DNA of 64,000 nt from Gammaproteobacteria bacterium. GTDB taxonomy: Bacteria; Pseudomonadota; Gammaproteobacteria; Steroidobacterales; GCA-2729495. Below are positions 33,950 to 42,774 of this stretch, one piece after another. Position numbers and translations under genes: made by a program. The DNA is taken from contig JADZBS010000003.1 of assembly GCA_020851975.1 (NCBI GenBank), positions 1 to 64,000 on the forward strand, in the 5' to 3' direction. The notes beneath the pieces were generated by a model. That model ran no database searches. It was not told the DNA's origin and saw only the letters and a program-made list of their open reading frames with translations. Every line of letters starts with the position of its first letter. Position 1 is the first letter of the stretch.

Positions 33950-35369
33950 GCCGTTCGATGAACGCTGCGCATTCGAGGACCGTGCGGTCCTCGAGCCGCG
34001 GGCCGATGATCTGCAGGCCCACCGGCAGCCCGGCCGGATCACGACCGACCGGCACCACCGCAGCAGGCAGGCCCGCGAGCGTGGCCAGCGCACACCAGAA
34101 CGACTGCTGCATGAAGGCCCGATCGACACCGCCCAGGCGCACCGTGCGAGCGGCAAATTCGCGCTCGTCGTGGGCGCTCGCCACGGTCGGCGCGACCGGC
34201 GCCAGCAGCACGTCGTAGCGCTCGAAGAATTCCGTCCAGGGCAGGCACAGGCACGCACGCTGCTCGCTCGACACGAGCCAGTCGCGATGGCTCTGCACCA
34301 CGGCGCCCGGCATGATCGTCAGCGGCGTCCAGTCCTCCCCGGGTGGCCGGCGGGCAGCGACCGCGAAGGCACGCATCAGGCTCTCCGGGTAGCCACCGCT
34401 CATCTCGGCGTACATGAGTTCGAGAAAACTGCGGAAGCAGGCCTCCGGCTCGATCGCTGGCCGCGCCTGGCGATCCACCATCACGCCGGCGCGGGCGAGG
34501 GATGCGCAGGCCGCCTCGAGCACGGCGGCCACACTGGCATCGACCGGGCAGAGCGCCTCGTCGAGCCAGACTGCAACGCGCAGCGCGTGGGCTGGTGCCC
34601 GCGCCGCTGGCAGCGCCAGCCGCCAGGCGCGCGCATCGGCCGGTGCCGGGCCGGCCAGCACCTCGAGCAGCAACCCCAGGTCGGCCACGGTGCGCGCCAT
34701 CGGCCCGACACTGGTGAGATCCGGGACCCGCAGCATCCCGGGCGTCGGCGCCATCAGGCCCTGCGTCGGAACGACGCCGGCACTCGGCTTCAGCGAACAC
34801 ACGCCGGTGAAGTGCGCCGGGATGCGCAGCGAGCCGGCCAGGTCGCTGCCGATCTCGGCGGCGACGATGCCGGTGGCGAGTGCCACGGCCGCACCGCCGC
34901 TCGATCCGCCCGGTGTGCGCTCCGGATCCCAGGGATTGCGCGTGCGACCGTGGAGCTCGTTGTCGGTCTGCAGGTCGAGCGAGTACGCCGGCACGTTGGT
35001 CTTGCCGATGACGACCGCCCCGGCGTTCACCAGCCGGCGCACCGCCTCGGCGTGGTGCGCCGGGCGATGGTCGCGCCATGCCGGCACGCCGTTGCTCGCC
35101 GGCAGGCCGGCCACCTCGAAACAATCCTTCACCGTGATCGGCAGGCCGTGCAGCGGTCCGGCGCTGCCGCCGGCTGCGGCGAGCCGGTCGAGTTCCGCGG
35201 CCCGCCCCAGCGCAGCGCCGGCATCGAGGGCGATCACGGCGTTGAAACGGGGGTTGACTGCCTCGCAGCGCGCCAGCGCACGCCTGACGAGTTCGGTGCT
35301 GGTCGTGGTACCCGCGCGCAGCGCGCCGATCAGTTCGACGGCGGGGGCGTAGGTCGCATCGGCGCTCAC
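33903..35369 (-). CDS. Amidase-signature enzyme
   Basis: Hydrolase of the amidase signature family, 488 residues from GTG 35369. The Ser-cisSer-Lys triad is Lys81 (ITVKDC), cis-Ser156 (TPGGSSGGA) and Ser180 (GSDLAGSLRIPA), with the spacing of the family (75 and 24). It is not GatA: there are no gatB/C neighbours and the C-terminal half differs. The substrate cannot be named. It is the last gene of a tightly spaced minus-strand run moaC-mobA-folE-maoC-amidase. Confidence 0.9.
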   Translation of the reverse strand: MSADATYAPAVELIGALRAGTTTSTELVRRALARCEAVNPRFNAVIALDAGAALGRAAELDRLAAAGGSAGPLHGLPITVKDCFEVAGLPASNGVPAWRDHRPAHHAEAVRRLVNAGAVVIGKTNVPAYSLDLQTDNELHGRTRNPWDPERTPGGSSGGAAVALATGIVAAEIGSDLAGSLRIPAHFTGVCSLKPSAGVVPTQGLMAPTPGMLRVPDLTSVGPMARTVADLGLLLEVLAGPAPADARAWRLALPAARAPAHALRVAVWLDEALCPVDASVAAVLEAACASLARAGVMVDRQARPAIEPEACFRSFLELMYAEMSGGYPESLMRAFAVAARRPPGEDWTPLTIMPGAVVQSHRDWLVSSEQRACLCLPWTEFFERYDVLLAPVAPTVASAHDEREFAARTVRLGGVDRAFMQQSFWCALATLAGLPAAVVPVGRDPAGLPVGLQIIGPRLEDRTVLECAAFIERLSGGFRPPPVVPGAP

Positions 35370-35393
35370 GGTCGGCCCGCCGGGATGCGCGGC

Positions 35394-35864
35394 CTATCCG
35401 GCGGCGAGGAAGTACAGGGCGATGACCTCGGCGACGCATGCCGGCTTGGATTGCCCCTCGATCTCGAGCGTGTTCTCCAGTACCACCTGCAACGCGCCGG
35501 CACGCTTCTGGGCCTGAACCAGCACGCTTCTCAGGCGCACGCGGCTGCCGGCCGGCACCGGATTCTTGAAGCGCACCTTGTTCAGCCCGTAGTTGATGGC
35601 GCGCTCGAGCGACGGCATCTTCACCACCTGGTCCATCAGCGCCGGCATGAGCGATATCAGCAGGTAGCCGTGCGCGATGGTCTGCCCACCCGGCATCTCG
35701 CGCGCGGCGCGCGCCGTGTCGGTATGAATCCACTGGTGGTCGTCGGTGGCGGCAGCGAACTGATCGATGCGCTCCTGGGTCACCGCGACCCACTCGGAGA
35801 CGCCGATCTCGTGGCCGATCAGGGCTCTGGCGTCATCGATGCTGCGGACGATGCGTGGCGCCAT
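35394..35864 (-). CDS. MaoC-family hot-dog dehydratase
   Basis: A 156-residue (R)-enoyl-CoA hydratase-like protein. The hydratase-2 motif is present: AATDDHQWIHTD (Asp, His) then MPGGQTIAHGYLLIS. The RFKNPVPAGSRVRL strand is typical. Roles in the family range from fatty-acid degradation to PHA synthesis, and none is fixed by context. It lies 14 nt after folE and 24 nt before the amidase. Confidence 0.88.
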   Translation of the reverse strand: MAPRIVRSIDDARALIGHEIGVSEWVAVTQERIDQFAAATDDHQWIHTDTARAAREMPGGQTIAHGYLLISLMPALMDQVVKMPSLERAINYGLNKVRFKNPVPAGSRVRLRSVLVQAQKRAGALQVVLENTLEIEGQSKPACVAEVIALYFLAAG

Positions 35865-35878
35865 GCTGACCCCTGCCC

Positions 35879-36466
35879 TCAGCCGCGGATGGCCGCGAGG
35901 AATTCCGCGCGGATCCGGTCGTCATCCTGGAACGCACCCAGCATCTCGCTGGTGGTCATGCGCACGTTGGCGCGATGCACGCCGCGGGTGGTCATGCACT
36001 GGTGCTGTGCCTCCACCACGACGGCGACCCCGCGCGGTTCGAGCACGTCATTCACGCAACGCGCGATCTCGGCCGTCAGGCGCTCCTGCACCTGGAGCCG
36101 CCGCGTATAGGCTTCCACCACGCGCACCAGCTTGCTGATGCCGGCGAGGCGGCGGTTCGGCAGGTACGCGAGGTGGATGCGCCCCAGGATCGGCGCCATG
36201 TGGTGCTCGCAGTGGGATTCGAAGTCGATGTCGCGCAACGTGACGATGCGGTCGTAGTGGTTCACGGCCTGGAACGAGCCACCGAGCAGCGCATAGGGGT
36301 CCACTGCGTAGCCCGAAAACCAGTCCTCCAGGGCACCGACTACGCGGGCGGGTGTCCTGCGCAGCCCGGGACGCGCCGCGTCGTCCCCGGTCCAGCCGAG
36401 CAGCACGCGCACGGCGGCCTCGGCCTGGGCCCTCGTCGGGCGACGCGCTGCTGCCTTCCTTGCCAT
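35879..36466 (-). CDS. folE: GTP cyclohydrolase I
   Basis: Converts GTP to 7,8-dihydroneopterin triphosphate for folate (and queuosine precursor) synthesis. It has 195 residues. Zinc ligands lie in SHCEHHMAP and later QHQCMTTRGV; the catalytic HxxxxIG-type region VAYLPNRRLAGISKLVRVV and the pterin pocket are present. It is in a run with mobA and moaC, so pterin-cofactor synthesis genes are clustered. Confidence 0.96.
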   Translation of the reverse strand: MARKAAARRPTRAQAEAAVRVLLGWTGDDAARPGLRRTPARVVGALEDWFSGYAVDPYALLGGSFQAVNHYDRIVTLRDIDFESHCEHHMAPILGRIHLAYLPNRRLAGISKLVRVVEAYTRRLQVQERLTAEIARCVNDVLEPRGVAVVVEAQHQCMTTRGVHRANVRMTTSEMLGAFQDDDRIRAEFLAAIRG

Positions 36467-36510
36467 CGATGTCGAGCCTTCTGCCTGCGCCTGCCGGGGC
36501 CGTGCGGCCG

Positions 36511-37101
36511 TCAGGAACGCAGCCGCGCCAGGTCATCCGGCGTGTTGACGCTGCCGAGGGATTGCGCACACGCAGCCTCGATCAGCACGGTGTCCGCGGC
36601 CTGCAGCCAGCGGCGCGGACTCGGGTCGGCACCCGCCTCCAGCCGGGCGCGGAACCGCGCAAGGGTAGCGGGTTCATAGATGGCGCACAACGGTTCGGGC
36701 AGCCCGTCGCTGACGGAACGAAAGGCCGTCGCCTCACGCCCGGGATCCCGCGCCGCGACGAGTTGCCCGAGCAGGGCCCGCGTCACCCAGGGCATGTCGC
36801 AGGCAAGCGCGAGCCAGGCCGCCGACGGCCACCGGCGGTGCGCGGCGAGGAGTCCCGCCGCCGGGCCGATGTCCCCTCGCTCGTCGACCACGAGCGCGAA
36901 GCGCCCACGCAGCGGATCGCCGCACTGGTCCTGGCGTACGGAAACATGGACGTCCACGGTGATGCCGGCGAGCAACCCGGCGGCACGCTCGAGCAGCGTG
37001 ACACCTTCGTGCACCAGGGCCGCCTTGTCGCTGCCCAAGCGCCTGCTCGCGCCTCCCGCGAGCACCAGGCCGCGCAGCACCGGCACCGCAGCTTCAGGCA
37101 T
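36511..37101 (-). CDS. mobA: Molybdenum cofactor guanylyltransferase
   Basis: Attaches GMP to molybdopterin to form the MGD cofactor. The product is 196 residues. The nucleotide-binding N-terminus is [15 protein letters not shown], followed by a Rossmann-like core with [10 protein letters not shown] (metal Asp). ATG 37101 overlaps moaC by 8 nt. MGD would be used by DMSO-reductase-family enzymes, none of which is in the window. Confidence 0.93.
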   Translation of the reverse strand: MPEAAVPVLRGLVLAGGASRRLGSDKAALVHEGVTLLERAAGLLAGITVDVHVSVRQDQCGDPLRGRFALVVDERGDIGPAAGLLAAHRRWPSAAWLALACDMPWVTRALLGQLVAARDPGREATAFRSVSDGLPEPLCAIYEPATLARFRARLEAGADPSPRRWLQAADTVLIEAACAQSLGSVNTPDDLARLRS

Positions 37102-37579
37102 GCGGGGCGGGCGGTGCGCCGATGTCGCTCTTGCCGCCGGTCTTGGCGATCAGCCTGACCTCGGTGATCACCATGTCGTGCGACAACGCCTTGCACATGT
37201 CGTACACGGTCAACGCCGCCACGGTGGCGCCGGTGAGCGCCTCCATCTCGACACCGGTACGGTGCTCGACGCGGACGACACAGTCGATGACGGCATGCCC
37301 CTGCGCATCCATGGCGATGGTGATGCGACAGCCATCGAGCCCGAGCGGATGGCAGAACGGGATCAGCTCGGCGGTCTTCTTCGCCGCCATGGTGCCGGCG
37401 ATGATCGCCGTCTGGAACACCGGTCCCTTCGGCGAGTGCAGCTCGCCGGCATCGAGTCCCTGGCGCACCACGTCGGGCAGCAGCACCTTTGCCTGCGCGT
37501 GCGCGCTGCGCGCCGTTACGGCCTTGCCACTCACGTCGACCATGGTCGGTTGGTTGGCGTCGTCGATGTGGGACAGCAT
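37094..37579 (-). CDS. moaC: Cyclic pyranopterin monophosphate synthase
   Basis: Second step of molybdopterin synthesis. It has 161 residues from ATG 37579. The conserved [31 protein letters not shown] and KTGGKSD are intact. A consensus TATAAT ends 6 nt before the ATG, so the mRNA is likely leaderless; there is no Shine-Dalgarno. It heads the run moaC-mobA-folE-maoC-amidase. moaA, moaD and moaE are not nearby. Confidence 0.96.
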   Translation of the reverse strand: MLSHIDDANQPTMVDVSGKAVTARSAHAQAKVLLPDVVRQGLDAGELHSPKGPVFQTAIIAGTMAAKKTAELIPFCHPLGLDGCRITIAMDAQGHAVIDCVVRVEHRTGVEMEALTGATVAALTVYDMCKALSHDMVITEVRLIAKTGGKSDIGAPPAPHA

Positions 37580-37585
37580 GGCGGG

Positions 37586-37591
37586 ATTATA
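37586..37591 (-). promoter_or_regulatory. TATAAT -10 box immediately before moaC (leaderless)
   Basis: Perfect TATAAT on the minus strand, followed by CCCGCC and the ATG. Transcription would start at the A of ATG. No good -35 match is visible 17 bp upstream. Confidence 0.55.
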
Positions 37592-37697
37592 GTCCGCCCC
37601 ACGCGGGGCCGGCATAACGACCTGATATCATGCGCGCCTCCAGGGCGCGGGCTGGCACCGCGGCCGACGGTGGTGGTGCAGCAGGATCCCGGGAACC

Positions 37698-39104
37698 ATG
37701 GGACGGACGATCATCGACAAGATCTGGGCCGAGCACCAGATCGCGGATCTCGGCGACGGCACGAGCCTCGTCTACATCGACCGTGTCTTCCTGCACGAGC
37801 GCACCGGCAGCGTAGCGCTCAAGGAACTCGCCGCCGCCAACCGGCGCGTGCGCAATCCCGAACAGGTGTTCTGCACGATGGATCACATCGTCGATACCCT
37901 TCCGGGCCGCGGCGATGCGACGCGCATGCCGGGTGGCACCGAGTTCATCACCGAGACCCGTGCCGCCGCGCGCGCCGCCGGCATCAACCTGTTCGACCTC
38001 GGCGACGACCGCCAGGGCATCGTCCACGTGGTTTCCCCCGAGCAGGGCATCGCCCTGCCGGGCGTGACGCTGGTCTGCCCGGACAGCCACACCTGTACGC
38101 TCGGCGGCATCGGCGCACTCGCCTGGGGCATCGGCACCACCGAAGCCGAGCACGCACTGGCCACCAAGACGCTGGTGCTACGCCGGCCGAAGTCGATGCG
38201 GGTCAGTTTCGAAGGAGCACTCGCCCGCGGCGTCACCGCCAAGGACATGATCCTGAAGCTGATCGGCACCTACTCCGCATCCGGCGGCGTCGGCTACGCC
38301 ATCGAGTTGACCGGCGCGGTGGTGCGCAGCCTGCCGGTCGAAGCGCGGCTCACGCTTTGCAACATGGGCGTGGAGTTCGGCGCCTGGACCGTGATCATCG
38401 CCCCGGACGAGGCGGTCTTCGACTACGTGCGCGGGCGGCCCTTTGCTCCACGGGGCGCGACACTCGACCAGGCCATCGCCCACTGGCGCACGCTCGCGAG
38501 CGACCCGGACGCCCGCTTCGATCGCGAACTCGCCGTGGACTGCAACGCGCTCGCTCCGCAGGTCACCTGGGGCACCAGCCCGCAGCACGTCGCGGCCATC
38601 GACGGGACGGTGCCCGACCCGGCGGCCGAACCCGATCAGAACCGCCGCCAGGCCATGGAACGCGCCCTGCAGTACATGGCGCTCGCCCCGGGCACCCGCC
38701 TCGCCGGGCTGCCCATCCAGGCTGCGTTCATCGGCTCCTGCACCAACAGCCGGCTATCGGACCTGCGAGCGGCCGCTACCCTGCTGCGCGGCCGGCATGT
38801 TGCCGCCGGCATCCGGGCGATCTGCGTGCCGGGCTCGAGCCAGGTGAAGCTCGCGGCCGAGCGCGAGGGATTGCACCGTGTATTCCTCGACGCCGGCTTC
38901 GAGTGGCGGGAATCCGGCTGCTCGATGTGTTTCTTCGCCGGCGGGGAGAGCTTCGGCCTGGAGGAACGCGTGGTGTCGAGCACGAACCGCAATTTCGAGA
39001 ACCGCCAGGGACCGCGCACCCGCACGCATCTGGCGAGCCCGCTGACCGTGGCCGCGTCGGCGCTTTCCGGCCACCTCGCCGATCCGCGCGCATTGCCGGG
39101 CTGA
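37698..39104 (+). CDS. leuC: 3-isopropylmalate dehydratase large subunit
   Basis: Aconitase-family enzyme isomerising 2- to 3-isopropylmalate in leucine synthesis, with a [4Fe-4S] cluster. It is 468 residues. Cluster Cys residues are in SCTNSR and SGCSMCFF; VCPDSHTCTLGG and FCTMDHIVDT are characteristic. It is followed 16 bp later by leuD. leuA and leuB are not adjacent; leuB is commonly next in other gammaproteobacteria. Confidence 0.97.
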   Translation: MGRTIIDKIWAEHQIADLGDGTSLVYIDRVFLHERTGSVALKELAAANRRVRNPEQVFCTMDHIVDTLPGRGDATRMPGGTEFITETRAAARAAGINLFDLGDDRQGIVHVVSPEQGIALPGVTLVCPDSHTCTLGGIGALAWGIGTTEAEHALATKTLVLRRPKSMRVSFEGALARGVTAKDMILKLIGTYSASGGVGYAIELTGAVVRSLPVEARLTLCNMGVEFGAWTVIIAPDEAVFDYVRGRPFAPRGATLDQAIAHWRTLASDPDARFDRELAVDCNALAPQVTWGTSPQHVAAIDGTVPDPAAEPDQNRRQAMERALQYMALAPGTRLAGLPIQAAFIGSCTNSRLSDLRAAATLLRGRHVAAGIRAICVPGSSQVKLAAEREGLHRVFLDAGFEWRESGCSMCFFAGGESFGLEERVVSSTNRNFENRQGPRTRTHLASPLTVAASALSGHLADPRALPG

Positions 39105-39120
39105 GCCGGGAAACCACCGC

Positions 39121-39741
39121 ATGGAAAAGTTCACCACGCTCACCGCCGTTGCCGCGCCGCTCCTGCGCATCAACGTCGACACGGATGCCATCATCCCCAG
39201 CCGCGAAATGAAGAAGGTCGCCAAGACCGGCCTCGCCGACGGCCTGTTCGCCGGCTGGCGCTACCTCACGCCCGGCAGCCGCGACGAGAACCCGGCGTTC
39301 ATCCTGAACCAGGCGCCCTACCGGCGCGCGCGCATCCTGCTCTCGGGGGCGAATTTCGGCTGCGGCTCCTCGCGGGAACACGCCGTGTGGGCGCTCGCCG
39401 AGTGGGGCATCCGCGCCATCGTGGCGCCGGGTTTCGGCGCCATCTTCCAGGGCAACTGCGTACGCAACGGCATCCTGCCCGTGGTGCTCGACGATGCCGT
39501 GGTCGAGGACCTGGCCCGGCAGGTCAGCGCCGACCCCGCCGGCAGGCTGCTGACGATCGACCTTCACGCCTGCCGCCTGACGGCACCGGACGGCACCGCG
39601 CACAGCTTCGAGATCGCCCCGGCCGACCGGGAAATGCTGCTCGAGGGGCTCGACGCGATCGCGCTCACGCTGAAGCGCGACGAGACGATCCTCGCCTTCC
39701 AGGCGCGCGACCGCCAGCGCCGGCCGTGGATCTACCTGTAA
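39121..39741 (+). CDS. leuD: 3-isopropylmalate dehydratase small subunit
   Basis: Swivelling subunit that completes LeuC, 206 residues. N-terminal VDTDAIIPSREMKKV, the middle FGCGSSREHAVWAL and FGAIFQGNCVRNGILPV are typical. Convergent with the lipoprotein gene downstream, only 3 bp apart. Confidence 0.96.
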   Translation: MEKFTTLTAVAAPLLRINVDTDAIIPSREMKKVAKTGLADGLFAGWRYLTPGSRDENPAFILNQAPYRRARILLSGANFGCGSSREHAVWALAEWGIRAIVAPGFGAIFQGNCVRNGILPVVLDDAVVEDLARQVSADPAGRLLTIDLHACRLTAPDGTAHSFEIAPADREMLLEGLDAIALTLKRDETILAFQARDRQRRPWIYL

Positions 39742-39744
39742 CGC

Positions 39745-40338
39745 CTACTTCGTCGCGGGCGCCGCCGGCACCCCACCGCCGCGGGGAAAGCTCGCGAGCA
39801 CCTGCGTAACGGCCAGATCGACCGCTGCAGACGGATTCTCGCGCACTTCCTTCGTGATCCGTCCCTCGGCCACGCCCTGCCAGACCAGTTGCCGGCGTTG
39901 TGCATCGACGACATCGATGGCGAGCGTGCCCTGCTTGTAGTTGGTGGTGGTGACGTCCTGCGGGTAGCCGGTCCAGGCGCCATACATGCCGGCACGATAG
40001 CCGTAATAGCCGTAGCCCACGCTCATGCTCGGCGAGCTGCGCACCTCGGTCTTGTCCACGATATTCACGTTGAAGTTGACCAGCATGTCCGGATTGGCAT
40101 CGGCGTACTCGTAGCCATGGGCCTGCAGTTCGCGGCGTGTGGCCTCCTTCAGGCGCGCGGTCAGCAACGTGGAATAGCCCGCCTTGTCCGTGGCGAGCGG
40201 CTCGAAAAATCCGAAGCTGCGATAGGCCGCGAAGTTCGCGGCTGGATCCGCGTCGACACGGATCGAGGGCCCCGAGGCACAACCAGCCAGACTGGCGGCC
40301 ACCGCCGCGACGGCCGCGAACGCACGCATGGGACGCAT
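39745..40338 (-). CDS. DUF4136-like lipoprotein
   Basis: A 197-residue lipoprotein with signal peptide ending in LAGC (Cys20) from ATG 40338; ATG 40329 is an alternative. The opening IRVDADPAANFAAYRSFGFFEP and the repeat-poor beta-rich core with DMLVNFNV resemble DUF4136 proteins. It contains a Tyr/Gly-rich stretch (VGYGYYGYRAGMYGAW). The function is unknown; membership is by pattern only. It probably ends in the envelope (no Asp at +2, so outer membrane is likely). Confidence 0.75.
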   Translation of the reverse strand: MRPMRAFAAVAAVAASLAGCASGPSIRVDADPAANFAAYRSFGFFEPLATDKAGYSTLLTARLKEATRRELQAHGYEYADANPDMLVNFNVNIVDKTEVRSSPSMSVGYGYYGYRAGMYGAWTGYPQDVTTTNYKQGTLAIDVVDAQRRQLVWQGVAEGRITKEVRENPSAAVDLAVTQVLASFPRGGGVPAAPATK

Positions 40339-40417
40339 GGACGATCTCCTTCGTTCGGTACTGGACAAGGCTAGTCTGAGCGCCTCACGCCTGACCGGCA
40401 AGGCCATGCACGGGTCG

Positions 40418-41620
40418 CTAACCGGCGCCGACCACGCCGGCGGCAATGAGCGCCTCGATCTCGGCCGCCTCGTAGCCCGCCTCGGCCAGCACTTCGCGCG
40501 TGTGCTGCCCGGCACGCGGCACGTCGCGCAGGACGCCGAAGCGGTGGCCGTCCATCTCGAGTGGCAGCGCCGGCAGCCGCGTGCGCTCGCCCTTGCGCGC
40601 GCCGTCGGTGACCGTCAGCGGCAGCAGGCCGCCGCCGGCGAGCAGGTGCGGATCGTCGAACAGCTGTTCGGGTTTCGCGATGGGCGCAAAGGGCAGGCCG
40701 GTTTTTTCGAGCTTTGCCATCAGCTCCTGCTTGGTGTATTTCAGGAACGTGGCCTTGATGACCGGCAGGATGCGGTCCTTGTGGGTGACGCGATCGCCGT
40801 TGGTGTCGAGCGAGCGGTCGGCAGCGAGATCCTTCAGCTCGAAGGCCTCGCACAGCAGCTTCCATTGCTTGTCGCTCACCACGCCGACGAACACCTGCTC
40901 GCCGTCGCCGGTGTCGAACACCTGGTAGATCGCCCAGGCGGAGACCCGCACGGGCATTGGCGCGGCGGCCTTGCCGGTGACGGCGTACTGCGCCATGTGC
41001 TGCCCGACCAGGAACACGGTGCTCTCGTAGAGAGACGCGACGATGTTCTGGCCCTTGCCCGTCGCCTCGCGCTGATACAGCGCGGCAATGATGCCGAGGG
41101 CACCGAACATGCCGCCCTGCACGTCGATCACCGAGGTGCCGGCACGCAGCGGCCTGCCGGGCGGCCCGGTCATGTAGGCGAGCCCGCCCATCATCTGCGC
41201 CACTTCATCGAGCGCCGTGCGCTCCTCGTAGGGACCGCTGAGGAAGCCCTTTTCCGAGCAGTAGATCAGCCGCGGGTTGCGCCGGCCGAGCGTCTCATGG
41301 CCAAAGCCGAGCCGCTCCATGGTGCCGGGACGGAAATTCTCGATGACCACGTCGGCGCGGTCGATCAGGCGCAGCACCGCCTCCTTGCCGGCGGGAGATT
41401 TCAGATCGACGCACAGGCTGCGCTTGTTGCGGTTGTACATCGGGAAGTAGCCGGCACCGGAACCCGGCAGGTGCCGGGTACTGTCGCCCTCGGCCGGCTC
41501 GATCTTGATCACGTCGGCACCGAGGTCCGCGAGCATGAGCCCGGCGGCAGGGCCCATCACCATGTGCGTGAACTCCACGACGCGCACGCCGGCGAGCGGG
41601 AGGCTGGAACGGTCTGCCAT
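40418..41620 (-). CDS. CaiB/BaiF-family CoA-transferase
   Basis: Family III CoA-transferase, 400 residues from ATG 41620. The N-terminal Rossmann motif is RVVEFTHMVMGPAAGLMLADLGADVIKIE; the catalytic Asp is probably in TSVIDVQGGMFGALG. NFRPGTMERLG is typical. Substrates (dicarboxylates, carnitine, bile acids) cannot be told apart. It diverges from the HMG-CoA-lyase-family gene across 156 bp, so the two may act in one pathway. Confidence 0.9.
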   Translation of the reverse strand: MADRSSLPLAGVRVVEFTHMVMGPAAGLMLADLGADVIKIEPAEGDSTRHLPGSGAGYFPMYNRNKRSLCVDLKSPAGKEAVLRLIDRADVVIENFRPGTMERLGFGHETLGRRNPRLIYCSEKGFLSGPYEERTALDEVAQMMGGLAYMTGPPGRPLRAGTSVIDVQGGMFGALGIIAALYQREATGKGQNIVASLYESTVFLVGQHMAQYAVTGKAAAPMPVRVSAWAIYQVFDTGDGEQVFVGVVSDKQWKLLCEAFELKDLAADRSLDTNGDRVTHKDRILPVIKATFLKYTKQELMAKLEKTGLPFAPIAKPEQLFDDPHLLAGGGLLPLTVTDGARKGERTRLPALPLEMDGHRFGVLRDVPRAGQHTREVLAEAGYEAAEIEALIAAGVVGAG

Positions 41621-41711
41621 GCAGTTTCTTGCCTGTTGAAGGGAACGGCGTGCCCGGCCACCGGGCGGTGCCGGCCTGCGGGCGGCGGAATTATCGCCCA
41701 CGGGCTGCATA

Positions 41712-41717
41712 TAGAAT
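41712..41717 (+). promoter_or_regulatory. -10 box for the HMG-CoA-lyase-family gene
   Basis: TAGAAT in the intergenic region, about 60 bp upstream of the start codon, in an AT-rich patch (CATATAGAATAG). Confidence 0.4.
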
Positions 41718-41776
41718 AGTAGCCATGGCCCCGGACCGGGCCGGACCGCCTCACGGATTGGCTGAGGAGCCGCAAC

Positions 41777-42739
41777 ATGCAGACGACTGCCGACATCGAC
41801 GTGCTGGTGAGCGAGGTGGGGCCGCGCGACGGCCTGCAGAGCATCAAGGCCGTCATGCCGACTGCGGCCAAGAAGGCCTGGATCGCTGCCGAAGCGGCCG
41901 CCGGCGTGCGCGAGATCGAGGTCTGCTCCTTCGTGCCCGCGAAACTGCTGCCGCAGATGGCCGATGCCGCCGAAGTGGTCGCCTTCGCGCGCACCATCCC
42001 CGGGCTCACGGTCCTGGCGCTGGTGCCGAACCTGCGCGGAGCCGAAAACGCCATCGCCGCCGGCGCCCACAAGATTGCGCTGCCGCTGTCAGCGAGCGAG
42101 ACCCACAGCAAGGCCAACCTGCGGCGCACGCACGACCAGGTCATCGAGGAAGTGCGCCAGATCGCTGCACTGGTCCGCTCGCTGCCGGCCGACCGCCGCC
42201 CCGGCTTCGAGGGCAACGTCGCCACCGCCTTCGGCTGCACGCTCGAGGGTCCGGTACCGGAACGCAAGGTGGTGGAACTCGCCTGTCGCCTGGTTGAGGC
42301 CGGTGTCGACGAGGTGGGGCTCTCGGACACGACCGGCTACGCCAACCCGCAGCAGTTGAGGCGACTCATCCGCCTGGTGCGCGCCGAGATCGGCGCCGAG
42401 AGGCTGTCCGGTGTGCACCTGCACAACACGCGCGGGCTCGGTCTCGCCAACGCGCTCGCCGCGCTCGAGGAAGGCATCACCACGCTCGACAGTTCGTTGG
42501 GCGGGCTCGGCGGCTGTCCCTATGCGCCAGGCGCGAGCGGCAACATCGTCACGGAGGATCTCGTCTTCATGCTGGACGCCATGGGGCTGCGTACGGGCAT
42601 CGACCTGCCCCGGCTGCTGGCGGTGCGCCGCATCCTGGCCGAAGCGCTGCCCGGCGAGGCACTCTACGGGTTCACCCCCGATGCGGGCCTGCCGAAAGGC
42701 TACGAACCGGGCGGCTGGGGGATCGCCACGGCGGCCTGA
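41777..42739 (+). CDS. Hydroxymethylglutaryl-CoA lyase family protein
   Basis: TIM-barrel lyase of the DRE-TIM family, 320 residues. EVGPRDGLQ gives the metal Asp and Arg, SVHLHNTRG-type VHLHNTRGLG the metal His pair, and the C-terminal GGCPYAPGASGNI contains the HMG-CoA-lyase signature with the loop Cys. AGGAG precedes the ATG. Known roles are leucine or HMG-CoA breakdown and, in some relatives, citramalyl-CoA cleavage. The divergent CoA-transferase is consistent with activation of an organic acid before cleavage. Confidence 0.88.
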   Translation: MQTTADIDVLVSEVGPRDGLQSIKAVMPTAAKKAWIAAEAAAGVREIEVCSFVPAKLLPQMADAAEVVAFARTIPGLTVLALVPNLRGAENAIAAGAHKIALPLSASETHSKANLRRTHDQVIEEVRQIAALVRSLPADRRPGFEGNVATAFGCTLEGPVPERKVVELACRLVEAGVDEVGLSDTTGYANPQQLRRLIRLVRAEIGAERLSGVHLHNTRGLGLANALAALEEGITTLDSSLGGLGGCPYAPGASGNIVTEDLVFMLDAMGLRTGIDLPRLLAVRRILAEALPGEALYGFTPDAGLPKGYEPGGWGIATAA

Positions 42740-42774
42740 CGGTCGGCCGTGATCAGCATGCGGGCGCCACCTCC

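Noticed and set aside
33762-39211. Very long plus-strand frames (782 and 843 codons) across the amidase, folE and leuC genes
   Set aside because: They overlap several real genes on both strands or in another frame and give low-complexity products.
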